Assembly (NCBI GenBank): GCA_963832305.1
Contig: CAWHTU010000018.1
Span: forward strand, 62,001 to 126,000
Origin: Roseiarcus sp963832305
GTDB taxonomy: Bacteria; Pseudomonadota; Alphaproteobacteria; Rhizobiales; Beijerinckiaceae
Length of the DNA: 64,000 nt
Direction of reading: 5' to 3'
Both the position numbers and the translations under genes were made by a program. Positions 45,567-54,978 of the stretch are shown here, one piece after another. Every line of letters begins with the position of its first letter. The stretch's first letter is position 1. Under the pieces are notes generated by a model. It worked only from the letters and a program-made list of their open reading frames with translations, was not told the origin of the DNA and searched no databases.

Positions 45567-46613
45567 TCAAACGTTAGTCGGCAGGTAGAGTTCGAAGGGA
45601 ACGAAGACCGGGCTTGGGACCGTCTCCTGCGGGGTGTCGATCGCGGCCGCCATCGCCGCCAGCGTGCGTTCCGCGAGCAGCGCCGTCGGAGTCGAGATGA
45701 CGGCTGTCAGCACGCCGTCGATCAGGCCTGCCCGCGCGGCGGGGGTCAGTTCATTGCAGACGATCGCGAGGCCGCGGGAGCGCGGCTCGTCGCGCGCGCC
45801 GGCGATCACCCCCTCCTTGCCGCCGCCGCAGATATAGAGGCCGACGAGATCGGGGTGAGTGGCGATCATGTCCTGCGTCGCCGCATAGGCGATGCGCGGC
45901 TCCTCCAGGTTGACGAGTGGCTCGAGCGGCGTGAATTCCGGCGCGTTCTCGCGCAAATAGGCGCGAAAGGAGATTTCCGCCGTCTCCTGACACAGAAACC
46001 TGTGGCTGCCGACGATGATGCCGACCTTGCCGGGCCGCCTCGCCGCCTTGGCGATGAGCCATGCGGCGGTGCGTCCTTCCTTGCGGTTGTCGCGCCCGAC
46101 ATAAGGGGCCTCGGCCTCGGCCCCCAGCTCGGTGAGAATTGCGAAAGTCGGCACGCCGCGCGCCCTCAGCGTCGCGATCGCGTCGCTGACCCGCGGATGA
46201 TCGACCGAAACGACCGCCACCGCATGCGCGCGGTCGCCGAGCCGCAGAAGCCGCTCGGCGACGACGCCCGGCGAAAGGTCGGGCGCGAAATCGACCGCAG
46301 GCCTGGCGCGAAACTGGGTCAGCGCCAGCGTCGCGACCGCGAGATCGGCGCCCAACTGGGCGTAGAAAGCGTCCTCACGCTGAAGCAGAAAAGCGAACGT
46401 GCGCTCCGGAACCTGCGGGCGCAGGCGGCTCTTCAGGAGGGGCGTTCCGTGATAGCCGATCGCCTCGGCGGCGCTGAGCACGCGTTCGGCCGTCGGCTCG
46501 CGAACCCGATGGCGCGCGTTGAGCACGCGGTCGACGGTGGCGACGCTGACCCCGGCTGCGCGGGCGAGATCGGCAATGGTCGGACGGCTCAGACTTCGGG
46601 CTCCAGGCAGCAT
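45567..46613 (-). CDS. LacI-family transcriptional regulator
   Basis: This 348-residue repressor-type protein has an N-terminal LacI helix-turn-helix (RPTIADLARAAGVSVATVDR, VLNARHRVREPTAERVL) and a C-terminal periplasmic-binding-protein-like ligand domain. The start is set at the Met at 46613, eight residues before the helix-turn-helix; a longer frame to 46679 is possible. It lies between the transporter operon (same strand, downstream) and the divergent MocD-like gene. It is the likely local regulator responding to the transported polyol. Confidence 0.9.
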   Translation of the reverse strand: MLPGARSLSRPTIADLARAAGVSVATVDRVLNARHRVREPTAERVLSAAEAIGYHGTPLLKSRLRPQVPERTFAFLLQREDAFYAQLGADLAVATLALTQFRARPAVDFAPDLSPGVVAERLLRLGDRAHAVAVVSVDHPRVSDAIATLRARGVPTFAILTELGAEAEAPYVGRDNRKEGRTAAWLIAKAARRPGKVGIIVGSHRFLCQETAEISFRAYLRENAPEFTPLEPLVNLEEPRIAYAATQDMIATHPDLVGLYICGGGKEGVIAGARDEPRSRGLAIVCNELTPAARAGLIDGVLTAVISTPTALLAERTLAAMAAAIDTPQETVPSPVFVPFELYLPTNV

Positions 46614-46758
46614 GAGAGGAATGCAATAGGACGCTGTCGGAACAATGATAGGCTTTGATAGAAAATGAAAGCAGGACATTAAGTCGCGGCCGGCTTACGA
46701 TTAGCCGTTGGGCAGGTCGGCGGCCGAAAAGCTTGGACGCCTGGCGAGGAGGAAAACG

Positions 46759-47853
46759 ATGTCCGCCGCTTTTGTCAGCCGCGACTATAGCCTGGTGGGG
46801 CCGGAGGCCGAGAAGGCGGTCGCCGCCGGTCTTGCCTCGGCCAAATGGTACGCGCCGCAAATCCCGCGCGCCGAACTCAAGGCGCTGATGCAGCGCAAGG
46901 ACGGCCCGGCTATCCGCGACACCTTGATCTGGTTCGCGGGGCTCATCGTCACCGGAGGCCTCGGCGTTTATTTTTGGGGAAGCTGGGCCGCCGTTCCGTT
47001 CTTCATCATCTATGGCGCGATCTATGGCGGGTCGTCGGACAGCCGCTGGCACGAATGCGGCCACCGGACCGCCTTCAAGACCAAATGGATGAACGATGCG
47101 GTTTACGAGATTGCCTGCTTCATGGTGATGCGCGAGCCGGAAATCTGGCGATGGAGCCACACCCGCCACCATACCGACACGATCATTGTCGGCCGCGATC
47201 CCGAGATCATCACGCCGCGCCCGCCCGACGTCGTCTCGCTGCTTTTGAACATCTTTGCGCTGAAGGGCGGCCCGGCCTTCTTCCGCAAGCTCTTCCTGCA
47301 TGCGGGCGGCCGCCTCGACTCCGAGGAACAAACCTACGTTCCCGAGAGCGAACGACATAAGGTCTATTCGAAGGCGCGCATTTATCTGGCGATCTACGCG
47401 GCCGTCGTTGTCGCTTGCCTTTGGTCGCGCTCGATCCTGCCCGCGATGCTGATCGGCCTGCCGTCCTTCTACGGCGCGTGGCTTGTGCTGTTTTTCGGCG
47501 CGACCCAGCATCTCGGCCTCGCCGAGGACGTGCTCGACCACCGGCTCAATTCGCGCACCGTCTACATGAACCCGATCTTCCGGTTCCTCTACTGGAACAT
47601 GAACTACCACGTCGAGCATCACATATTTCCGCTGATCCCGTATCACGCGCTCCCCGCCCTGCACGCGAAGATCAAGTCGCAGTGCCCGACGCCCTATCCG
47701 AACACGCTCGCTGCGTATCGCGAGATCATCCCGACGGTGATCCGGCAGCTTCGGGAGCCGACCTATTTCGCAAAGCGTGAGCTTCCGGCAGGGGCGACGC
47801 CTCTGCCCGACCGGGCCCCGCGCGTCGCAGCCTCGGCGGCAGCGAAAGCGTGA
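46759..47853 (+). CDS. MocD-like membrane fatty-acid-desaturase-family oxygenase
   Basis: This 364-residue membrane di-iron enzyme has three histidine boxes: HECGH (98-102), HTRHH (134-138) and HVEHH (284-288). Hydrophobic helices lie between boxes. The family covers desaturases, hydroxylases and the rhizopine-catabolism protein MocD. Directly downstream is a Rieske ferredoxin, the arrangement of mocD-mocE. The role inferred here is O-demethylation or hydroxylation of a methylated polyol at the membrane. The ATG at 46759 follows GAGGAGGAAA. Confidence 0.85.
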   Translation: MSAAFVSRDYSLVGPEAEKAVAAGLASAKWYAPQIPRAELKALMQRKDGPAIRDTLIWFAGLIVTGGLGVYFWGSWAAVPFFIIYGAIYGGSSDSRWHECGHRTAFKTKWMNDAVYEIACFMVMREPEIWRWSHTRHHTDTIIVGRDPEIITPRPPDVVSLLLNIFALKGGPAFFRKLFLHAGGRLDSEEQTYVPESERHKVYSKARIYLAIYAAVVVACLWSRSILPAMLIGLPSFYGAWLVLFFGATQHLGLAEDVLDHRLNSRTVYMNPIFRFLYWNMNYHVEHHIFPLIPYHALPALHAKIKSQCPTPYPNTLAAYREIIPTVIRQLREPTYFAKRELPAGATPLPDRAPRVAASAAAKA

Positions 47854-47867
47854 CTGGAGGATCAGGG

Positions 47868-48185
47868 ATGAGCGAGGCCTGGATCGACGCCGGCGCCGCC
47901 GACCGCATATCGCCCGAAGACGTCGCGCCGTTCGAGCATGAGGGACGCCAGTTCGCGCTCTACCGGACCGCGGACGACCGCTATTTCGCCACCGACGGAT
48001 TGTGCACGCACGAGCAGGTCGAGCTTGCCGACGGATTCGTCCAGGGCACGATCATCGAATGCCCGATGCACAACGGCCGGTTCGACTTCACCACCGGCGA
48101 GGCGAAGGGCGCGCCTGCCTGCGTCAATCTCGCGACCTACCCGGTCAAGCTCGAGGGCGGCAGGCTGTTCGTCAAGCTCGGCTGA
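47868..48185 (+). CDS. MocE-like Rieske [2Fe-2S] ferredoxin
   Basis: This 105-residue soluble electron carrier has cluster ligands C46 and H48 in CTHEQ, and C65 and H68 in CPMHNG. Size and motif spacing match small Rieske ferredoxins of the MocE/NirD/BphF type. It begins 14 bp after the oxygenase gene and would pass electrons to it. No reductase of the MocF kind is present in the window, so electrons must come from a reductase encoded elsewhere. Confidence 0.9.
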   Translation: MSEAWIDAGAADRISPEDVAPFEHEGRQFALYRTADDRYFATDGLCTHEQVELADGFVQGTIIECPMHNGRFDFTTGEAKGAPACVNLATYPVKLEGGRLFVKLG

Positions 48186-48233
48186 CGCGGCCAATTCCGC
48201 TGCTCGGCTCAGTCGGACAGGGGAGGAGAAACG

Positions 48234-48992
48234 ATGAAGCTTTCCGAAGTTGCGGCGATTGTCACCGGCGGAGGCTCCGGGCTCGGCCGGGCGACGGCGG
48301 AGGCGCTCGCCGCCAAGGGCGCGCGGGTTGCGGTGTTCGATCTCAACCCGGCCGCCGCGGAGGAGGCGGCGAAGGCGGTCGGCGGCGTCGCGCTCGTCGG
48401 CGATGTGGCGGACGAAGCCTCCGCCGGCGCGGCGATCGGCAAAGCCGCAGCGGCGCATGGGCCGGCGCGGGTGCTGGTCAATTGCGCCGGCATCGGCACG
48501 GCCAAGCGGGTCGTGGGCCGCGACGGGCCTCATCCGCTTCAAGACTTCGAGCGGGTGATTCGCGTCAACCTGATCGGCAGCTTCAACATGATCCGCCTCG
48601 CGGCCGCGGCGATGGGCAAGCTCGAGCCGATTGATGGCGAGCGGGGGGTCATCATCTCGACCGCCTCGGTCGCCGCCTATGACGGCCAGATCGGCCAGGC
48701 GGCATATTCGGCCTCGAAAGGGGGCGTGGTCGCGATGACGCTGCCGATCGCGCGCGAGCTTGCCCAGATCGGCGTCAGGGTCAACGCGATCGCGCCGGGC
48801 ATCTTCATGACCCCGATGCTGTTCGGGCTGCCGCAGGCGGCGCAGGATTCGCTCGGCGCGTCGGTGCCGTTTCCCGCCCGCCTCGGCCAGCCGGCGGAAT
48901 ACGCCGCGCTCGCCGTCCACATCGTCGAGAACGGCTATATCAACGGCGAGACGATCCGCATCGACGGCGCGCTGCGGATGGCGCCGCGCTGA
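48234..48992 (+). CDS. short-chain dehydrogenase, 3-hydroxyacyl-CoA dehydrogenase type-2-like
   Basis: This 252-residue SDR has TGGGSGLGRA near residue 11, NCAGIGTAKR, and the catalytic Ser-Tyr-Lys set in ISTASVAAYDG and YSASKGG. The segment GQIGQAAYSASKGGVVAMTL is strikingly like mitochondrial 17-beta-HSD10 and bacterial short-chain 3-hydroxy-2-methylbutyryl-CoA dehydrogenases. It follows the Rieske gene by 48 bp. It could oxidise an alcohol product of the oxygenase or a CoA-bound intermediate. Confidence 0.88.
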   Translation: MKLSEVAAIVTGGGSGLGRATAEALAAKGARVAVFDLNPAAAEEAAKAVGGVALVGDVADEASAGAAIGKAAAAHGPARVLVNCAGIGTAKRVVGRDGPHPLQDFERVIRVNLIGSFNMIRLAAAAMGKLEPIDGERGVIISTASVAAYDGQIGQAAYSASKGGVVAMTLPIARELAQIGVRVNAIAPGIFMTPMLFGLPQAAQDSLGASVPFPARLGQPAEYAALAVHIVENGYINGETIRIDGALRMAPR

Positions 48993-49013
48993 AGGCGACG
49001 GCAGGAGGGGACC

Positions 49014-49769
49014 ATGGCTGGGCGACTTCACGGCAAGGTCGCGCTCATCACCGGCGCGGCCTCCGGCATCGGCCGGGCGACGGCGGCGCTATTCCATGCC
49101 GAAGGCGCGAAGGTCGCGGCGACCGACCGCAACGAAGCCGGCCTCGCCGCGCTCGGGCCGGACGCAGGTCTCATTCTTGCCCAGGACGTCACCGACGAAG
49201 CGCGCTGGCGCGAAGTGGTCGACGCGGTGGTGGCCGCGTTCGGCCGCCTCGACATTCTCGTCAACAGCGCCGGCATCGGCGTTCTCGGCAATATCGAGCA
49301 GACGACGCTTGCTGACTGGCGCAAGGTCAACGCGGTGAATGTCGAGGGCACGTTTCTCGGCTGCCGCGAGGCGGTGCGGGCGATGAAGGAGAGCGGCGGC
49401 GGCTCGATCGTCAATCTCTCCTCAGTCGCCGGGATCATCGGCGATGCGTCCTCCGCCGCTTATTGCGCGAGCAAGGGCGCGGTGCGCATGTTGACCAAGT
49501 CCGCCGCGCTCCATTGCGCCCGCGCCGGCTACAAGATTCGCGTCAATTCGGTCCATCCCTCGTTCGCCGAGACGCCGATGGTGCTCGAGGGCATCGCGCG
49601 GGCGAAGGACCCCGAGCGGGTGCGCGCCGGTCTCGCGCGCGCCGCGCCGATGGGGCGGATGGGCAAGGCCGAGGAGGTCGCGTTGACGATCCTCTTCCTC
49701 GCCAGCGACGAATCCTCGTTCACCACCGGCGGCGAGTTCATGGTCGACGGGGGACTAACGGCGCAGTGA
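49014..49769 (+). CDS. short-chain dehydrogenase/reductase
   Basis: This 251-residue classical SDR has TGAASGIGRATA near the N-terminus, NSAGIGVLGNIE, catalytic Ser in NLSSVAG and YCASKGAV with the catalytic Tyr and Lys. The C-terminal SFTTGGEFMVDGG is typical of sugar or cyclic-alcohol dehydrogenases. It begins 21 bp after the other SDR gene behind AGGAGGGG, so the four genes from 46759 form one operon. Its substrate is probably a ring hydroxyl of the imported compound. Confidence 0.88.
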   Translation: MAGRLHGKVALITGAASGIGRATAALFHAEGAKVAATDRNEAGLAALGPDAGLILAQDVTDEARWREVVDAVVAAFGRLDILVNSAGIGVLGNIEQTTLADWRKVNAVNVEGTFLGCREAVRAMKESGGGSIVNLSSVAGIIGDASSAAYCASKGAVRMLTKSAALHCARAGYKIRVNSVHPSFAETPMVLEGIARAKDPERVRAGLARAAPMGRMGKAEEVALTILFLASDESSFTTGGEFMVDGGLTAQ

Positions 49770-49883
49770 GTTCCCGGCGCGATTCCGCTCTTCTTCCCTG
49801 ACGCTGTCCCGGTCCATCGGCCTATGGGCATACCATGGAACGTTCATGACCTCTCCGCCGATCGCGTCCGGCGCAGAGTTGCG

Positions 49884-50765
49884 TCAAGTGGTGTATTCGA
49901 CCCGCCGACCGGAAGGGTGCGGGAACGCCATCAAAATGGGCATGCCTTTGGGAATTCGATAAACATTGCCCACGGGAGGGAGGTCGGAGTTCCGCAAGGG
50001 CTTTTCGCGAGGGCAAAAGAGAATGTTGGTGTCGTATTTCTGGGAGAGACGCAGATTGAACGGCGCTGAATTATAGTTATCATGCCGAAATCGGAGCGAA
50101 ATGAACCAATGGCCGACGTAATCGATCGAGGACAGGATCTCAACAAGCTTGCCTACGGACTGCTCGTCGCCAGCTTCGAGAAACAAATACGGCCGATGGC
50201 GTTCGATAAGGTTTTTGCCGCCAAGGACAACCTTGGCTTCACCGCCCTCCACATCTGCCTTTATCAGATGGATTTTTTCGATTTTCGACAGCAGCGGATC
50301 TTTGTCGAGCGGGACGACCTCGATTTTCTCGGTCCTGATCGCCCCGCCAAATTTGCCCTCCTCGCTGAAGCCTGCGTCGATAGAAAACGCCCCGTAGTTC
50401 CACGGTCTGTCGTAATCTGAAGCCTGAATATCGATATGCCCGCGCCGGTCGCTGACCGCCAGGTTGCGGGCAATGACGTTAAGGCGGTTGTTCATCGCGA
50501 TGTTTCCGCAAAGAATGTAATAGAGATGTCGCTGCGCCTCGTAGCAGTATACTTTTCCCGCGCTACATATTTTCGATATCGCGATGGCGTGCATTCCAAT
50601 GTTCGATCCGACTTCGACGCTGACGCCGTCATTGGGTAAGAGCGCCCGAAACAGATCGACTTCCGTTTCACCCCATTCGCCGTAAATTTCAACATAGCGG
50701 CTTATCATATCACCGCGAACCAGGATGAATTGTCCCCATCGGCATCTTCTTATGTAGGTTTCCAT
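49884..50765 (-). CDS. FkbM-family methyltransferase
   Basis: This 293-residue SAM-dependent methyltransferase contains VSVEVGSNIGMHAIAISKI, YCYEAQRHLYYILCGNIAMN and LIKADVEGGEAKVVLGG, the core motifs of FkbM-type O-methyltransferases. The gene is clearly richer in A/T than its neighbours and lies opposite to them, which suggests acquisition from outside. FkbM proteins often methylate glycan or polyketide hydroxyls. No glycosyltransferases are adjacent. Confidence 0.85.
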   Translation of the reverse strand: METYIRRCRWGQFILVRGDMISRYVEIYGEWGETEVDLFRALLPNDGVSVEVGSNIGMHAIAISKICSAGKVYCYEAQRHLYYILCGNIAMNNRLNVIARNLAVSDRRGHIDIQASDYDRPWNYGAFSIDAGFSEEGKFGGAIRTEKIEVVPLDKDPLLSKIEKIHLIKADVEGGEAKVVLGGKNLIERHRPYLFLEAGDEQSVGKLVEILSSIDYVGHWFISLRFRHDNYNSAPFNLRLSQKYDTNILFCPREKPLRNSDLPPVGNVYRIPKGMPILMAFPHPSGRRVEYTT

Positions 50766-51016
50766 GTTCAGCTCACGCGCTCATCTTGTTCATCGCCGGC
50801 GGGTAGAAGTCTCGCCCGCCGGCGTTACGCCAGCCGACATCCGAGCAATGGCGTGTGACGCTAAGACGGTGAGGACGGAGCGGCAAGCCGCGGATATCGC
50901 TAAGCAGCAGGCGCGGTCGTGAAATTCCCCACAGCCGATGCGCGATCTCTCGAATTGCTGTGCGCAAAATCGTGGCGCATAAACCAGGCATCACACCGTC
51001 ATCAAGGGAGCGGAAC

Positions 51017-52513
51017 ATGATCGAATACGGGCACTTCGTCGGCGGCAAGCACGTCGCTGGCAAGTCGGGACGGACCGCTGACGTTTTCCAGCCGATGGAC
51101 GGGACGGTTCGCGCGCATGTCGCGCTCGCCTCGAAGGCCGAGGTTCGCGCCGCGGTCGAGAACGCCAGGGCGGCTCAGGGCGGCTGGGCCGCGGTCAACC
51201 CGCAGCGCCGCGCCCGCGTGCTGATGAAATTCCTCGACCTCATCGGCAAGCACAACGACGAGCTTGCCGAGACGCTGGCGCGTGAGCATGGCAAGACGAT
51301 CGCCGACGCCAAGGGCGACATCCAGCGCGGCGTCGAGGTGGTCGAGTTCGCGCTCGGCGTGCCGCATCTCATGAAGGGCGAATATACCGACGGCGCCGGC
51401 CCCGGCATCGACCTTTATTCGATGCGCCAGCCGCTCGGCGTCGTCGCCGGCATCACGCCGTTCAATTTTCCGGCGATGATCCCTTTGTGGAAGCTTGCGC
51501 CGGCGATCGCCTGCGGCAACGCCTTCATCCTCAAGCCCTCGGAGCGCGATCCCGGAGTGCCGATGCGGCTTGGCGAGCTTTTTGTCGAGGCCGGAGGGCC
51601 TCCTGGCGTCCTCAATGTCGTCAATGGCGACAAGGAAGCTGTCGACGCCATTCTCGACGATCCAGACATCCAGGCGATCGGCTTCGTCGGCTCGACCCCG
51701 ATCGCCGAGTACATCTATTCGCGCGGAACCGCGACCGGCAAGCGCGTCCAGTGCTTCGGCGGGGCCAAGAACCACATGGTCGTGATGCCCGACGCCGACA
51801 TGGACCAGACGGTCGACGCCCTGATCGGCGCCGGCTACGGCTCGGCGGGCGAGCGCTGCATGGCGGTTTCGGTTGCGGTGCCGGTCGGCAAGGGAACGGC
51901 GGACGAGCTCGTCAAGCGCCTCATTCCGCGCGTCGAGTCGCTCAAAATCGGACCTTCGACCGACACGCAGGCGGATTTCGGACCGCTCGTCACCAAGGCG
52001 GCGCTCGACAAGGTGCGCGGCTATGTCGACGTCGGCGTCAAGGAGGGCGCGAAGCTCGTCGTCGACGGGCGCAACTTCAAGATGCAGGGCTACGAGAACG
52101 GCTTCTACATGGGCGGCTGTCTATTCGACAACGTGACGAAGGACATGCGCATTTACAAGGAGGAGATTTTCGGCCCGGTGCTGTCGGTCGTGCGCGCGCA
52201 CGACTACGGCGAGGCGCTCGGCCTCTGCAACGACCACGAATACGGCAACGGGGTCGCGATCTTCACCCGCGACGGCGACGCCGCGCGCGACTTCGCAGCC
52301 AAGGTCAAGGTCGGCATGATCGGCGTCAACGTGCCGATCCCGGTGCCGGTCGCCTATTATACGTTCGGCGGCTGGAAGCGCTCCGGCTTCGGCGATCTCA
52401 ACCAGCACGGGCCGGATTCGATCCGCTTCTACACCCGCACCAAGACCGTGACCGCCCGCTGGCCCTCAGGCATCAAGGACGGGGCGCAGTTCTCGATCCC
52501 GACGATGAACTGA
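51017..52513 (+). CDS. mmsA: CoA-acylating methylmalonate-semialdehyde dehydrogenase
   Basis: This 498-residue aldehyde dehydrogenase of the MmsA/IolA type has PFNFPAMIPLWKLAPAIACG, the NAD site GFVGSTPIAEYIY, the catalytic cysteine C281 in GSAGERCMAVS, and the C-terminal RFYTRTKTVTARWP. It converts methylmalonate semialdehyde to propionyl-CoA in valine catabolism, or malonate semialdehyde to acetyl-CoA in inositol catabolism. AAGGGAGCGG precedes the ATG. Its neighbours serve both options: an inositol-like locus upstream and mmsB downstream. Confidence 0.95.
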   Translation: MIEYGHFVGGKHVAGKSGRTADVFQPMDGTVRAHVALASKAEVRAAVENARAAQGGWAAVNPQRRARVLMKFLDLIGKHNDELAETLAREHGKTIADAKGDIQRGVEVVEFALGVPHLMKGEYTDGAGPGIDLYSMRQPLGVVAGITPFNFPAMIPLWKLAPAIACGNAFILKPSERDPGVPMRLGELFVEAGGPPGVLNVVNGDKEAVDAILDDPDIQAIGFVGSTPIAEYIYSRGTATGKRVQCFGGAKNHMVVMPDADMDQTVDALIGAGYGSAGERCMAVSVAVPVGKGTADELVKRLIPRVESLKIGPSTDTQADFGPLVTKAALDKVRGYVDVGVKEGAKLVVDGRNFKMQGYENGFYMGGCLFDNVTKDMRIYKEEIFGPVLSVVRAHDYGEALGLCNDHEYGNGVAIFTRDGDAARDFAAKVKVGMIGVNVPIPVPVAYYTFGGWKRSGFGDLNQHGPDSIRFYTRTKTVTARWPSGIKDGAQFSIPTMN

Positions 52514-52591
52514 GCGACGACAAAGGGGCGCGGAGAGGCGTATATTCGCCTCTGTCACGTTCCCGGCGCTCTGGAATGAGACGAGTTCGCC

Positions 52592-53174
52592 ATGTCCACC
52601 GCGCTAAAGCGGATGACCGTCGACGAGTTCCTTCCTTGGGCCGAGGGAAAGGAAGGGCGGTGGGAGCTGCATGACGGCGTTCCGGTAATGAGTCGCCGGA
52701 GCGGCTCGGCTCATATCCGGACAAAAGCGCGAGCAATGGCGGCGCTGGAGGGCGCCCTCGGCGCGGCCGGTCTGCCATGCGAGGCGTTTGCGGATGGCGT
52801 CGCGATCCAGATCGACTCGCGGCACGATCTTCGAGCCAGACGCATCGGTAGTTTGCGGGCCGCGGCGGCCCGGACGAAACCATCGTTGTCGCCGATCCCA
52901 TCTATCGTGGTCGAAGTCCTGTCGCCCAGCACGGCGTCGCGTCGATCACGGCCGGAAGCTCAGCGGCTATTTCTCGCTGCCGAGCGTCGAGCATTATCTC
53001 ATTCTCGATCCTGACCGGCGGGTGGTCATTCACCACAAGCGCGGGCAAAGCGATGCGATCGAGACGCGAGTGCTGACGGGCGGCGTCGCCCGGCTCGATC
53101 CGCCGGGATTCGAGGTTGCGGTCGAGGCCTTGTTCCCGGCGCTGATCGACGCCCCCGACGTCGCTAGAACTTGA
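52592..53174 (+). pseudogene. Uma2-family putative restriction endonuclease, multiply frameshifted
   Basis: Sequence of the Uma2 family (PD-(D/E)XK fold) is spread over all three frames. MTVDEFLPWAEGKEGRWELH to about 52820 is in one frame; TIFEPDASVVCGPRRP is in a second; DETIVVADPI is in a third; SIVVEVLSPSTAS returns to the first; GRKLSGYFSLPSVEHYLILD, to the end, is in the second. At least four shifts are needed, so this is a true relic and not a single base-call error. The 3' end overlaps the next gene by 11 bp. Confidence 0.85.
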
Positions 53175-53577
53175 ACAGCGTCCAGGCCGGCGCGCCGCCG
53201 CCGAACTGGTCAGTGAGACGCTCGCGGCCGCGCATGCCGGTAAAGGTCCCCTCGGTCGGGGTCGGCTGGTTGAAAGTGTCGTAGACGTAGCCGTTGCCGA
53301 CCGATCCCACCGGGACCTGCGTCCCGGCGGTGAGGTAGGACGGGCGTGCGTGCACCGTGATGTCGCGGCCGGCCGGAGCCGCCGCCGCATGTTTCGCCCG
53401 CTTCTTGAGCGCCGTCTGGCGCGACTTGGCCTTGGCGGGCGTCGCCTGCGACGGCCCGGTCTGCAGAGGTCCCGTCTCCAGCGGCCCCTCCTCCAGCGGA
53501 ACGCCCTGCGCTGCGGCGGCCGACGCGAGCCCGCCCGCAAGCGCGACAGCGGCAAGGAGCCGGACGAAACGAACCAT
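53164..53577 (-). CDS. small exported protein of unknown function
   Basis: This 137-residue protein has a signal peptide (VRLLAAVALAGGLASAAA, cleavage near AQG), then a striking short-period segment EEGPLETGPLQTGPSQATP with three E/Q-x-GP steps, a basic Lys/Arg-rich stretch and a conserved-looking C-terminal half ending in PAWTLFKF. No family was recognised. It is opposite to the surrounding plus-strand genes. Confidence 0.65.
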   Translation of the reverse strand: MVRFVRLLAAVALAGGLASAAAAQGVPLEEGPLETGPLQTGPSQATPAKAKSRQTALKKRAKHAAAAPAGRDITVHARPSYLTAGTQVPVGSVGNGYVYDTFNQPTPTEGTFTGMRGRERLTDQFGGGAPAWTLFKF

Positions 53578-53830
53578 GATCCCTTCCTTTCGCGCGACGC
53601 AGTCAGCTCGATGACAAGGGGCGGCGCGCTGAATGCAAATGAGCGAGGTCGCGTCGATGGTTCGGGGCCGCCCTGAACGATCGGCGCCGTGTTTGCCTCG
53701 CCTGTCCCGGAAAATCAATGCCGGCCGCCAAACGGCGCCTGCGGGAGATCTCGCGCGGATTGCCGCTGGCGCAAAGGTCGGGCAGTGTGGCCCGGCGTCG
53801 TGAGGGAAGGAACCGGGAAGGGCAGGTGTC

Positions 53831-54969
53831 GTGTTCGCGCTGACCGCAGACCATCTCGCCGTCCGCGACATGGCGCAATCCTTCGCCGACGAGCGCATCG
53901 CCCCGGGCGCGCTCGAATGGGACGCAACCGAGCATTTTCCTCTCGACGTCCTGCGCGAGGCTGCGGCGCTCGGCATGGCGGCGATCTACGTCAGCGAGCA
54001 GCATGGCGGCAGCGGCATGACCCGCCTCGATGCGGCGCTGATCTTCGAGGCGCTGTCGACCGGCTGCCCGTCCGTCGCCTCGTTCCTCTCCATCCACAAC
54101 ATGGTCGCCTGGGTCGTCGACCGCTTCGGCTCGCCGGAGCTCAAAGGCCGCTATCTGCCGCGGCTCGCCAGCATGGAGCTTATCGCCAGCTATTGCCTGA
54201 CCGAGCCCGGCGCCGGCTCCGACGCCGCGGCGCTGACCACGCGCGCCCGTGCGCGACGGGTCGGATTACGTGCTCGATGGCGTCAAGCAGTTCATTTCCG
54301 GCGCGGGTGCAAGCGACCTCTATCTGGTGATGGCGCGCACCGGCGAAGGCGGCGCGGCCGGCGTCTCCGCCTTCATGGTCGAGAAGGGCGCGCCACGGAC
54401 TCAGCTTCGGCGCGAAAGAGAAAAAGATGGGATGGCGGGCGCAGCCGACCCGCCAGGTGATCCTCGAGGGCGTGCGCGTGCCGGGCGCCAACCTGGTCGG
54501 CGCCGAAGGCGGCGGCTTCAAGATCGCGATGGCCGGGCTCGACGGCGGGCGGCTCAACATCGGCGCCTGTTCGATCGGCGGCGGGCAATCGGCGCTCGAC
54601 AAGGCGATTGCCCACATGCGCGAGCGCAAGGCGTTCGGCCGCCGGATCGCCGACTTCCAGGCGCTGCAATTCCGCGCAGCCGACATCGCGACTTCGCTCG
54701 AGACGGCGCGCTCGATGCTGTGGCGGGCGGCGAGCGCGCTCGACGAAAAGTCGCCCGATGCGACCCGGCTCTGCGCGCAGGCGAAGCAGGTCGCCACCGA
54801 CGCCGGCTTCAACGCCGCCAACGACGCGCTGCAATTGTTCGGCGGCTATGGTTATCTCGCCGACTACGGCGTCGAGAAGCTGGTCCGCGACCTCCGCGTC
54901 CATCAGATCCTCGAAGGCACGAACGAGATCATGCGGGTGATCGTGGCGCGCGGGCTGATCGAGAATTGA
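53831..54969 (+). pseudogene. acyl-CoA dehydrogenase (isobutyryl-CoA dehydrogenase-like) with two frameshifts
   Basis: From GTG 53831, FALTADHLAVRDMAQSFADE to CLTEPGAGSDAAALTTRA follows one frame. VRDGSDYVLDGVKQFISGAG to VEKGAP continues in a second, and GLSFGAKEKKMGWRAQPTRQ to EGTNEIMRVIVARGLI in a third. Single extra bases at about 54246-54248 (CCC) and about 54395-54397 explain both shifts. Joined, it is about 379 residues, the normal length of the family. Lying between mmsA and mmsB, it should oxidise isobutyryl-CoA in valine breakdown. Errors in the assembled sequence are possible. Confidence 0.85.
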
Positions 54970-54978
54970 CGCTTCCCC

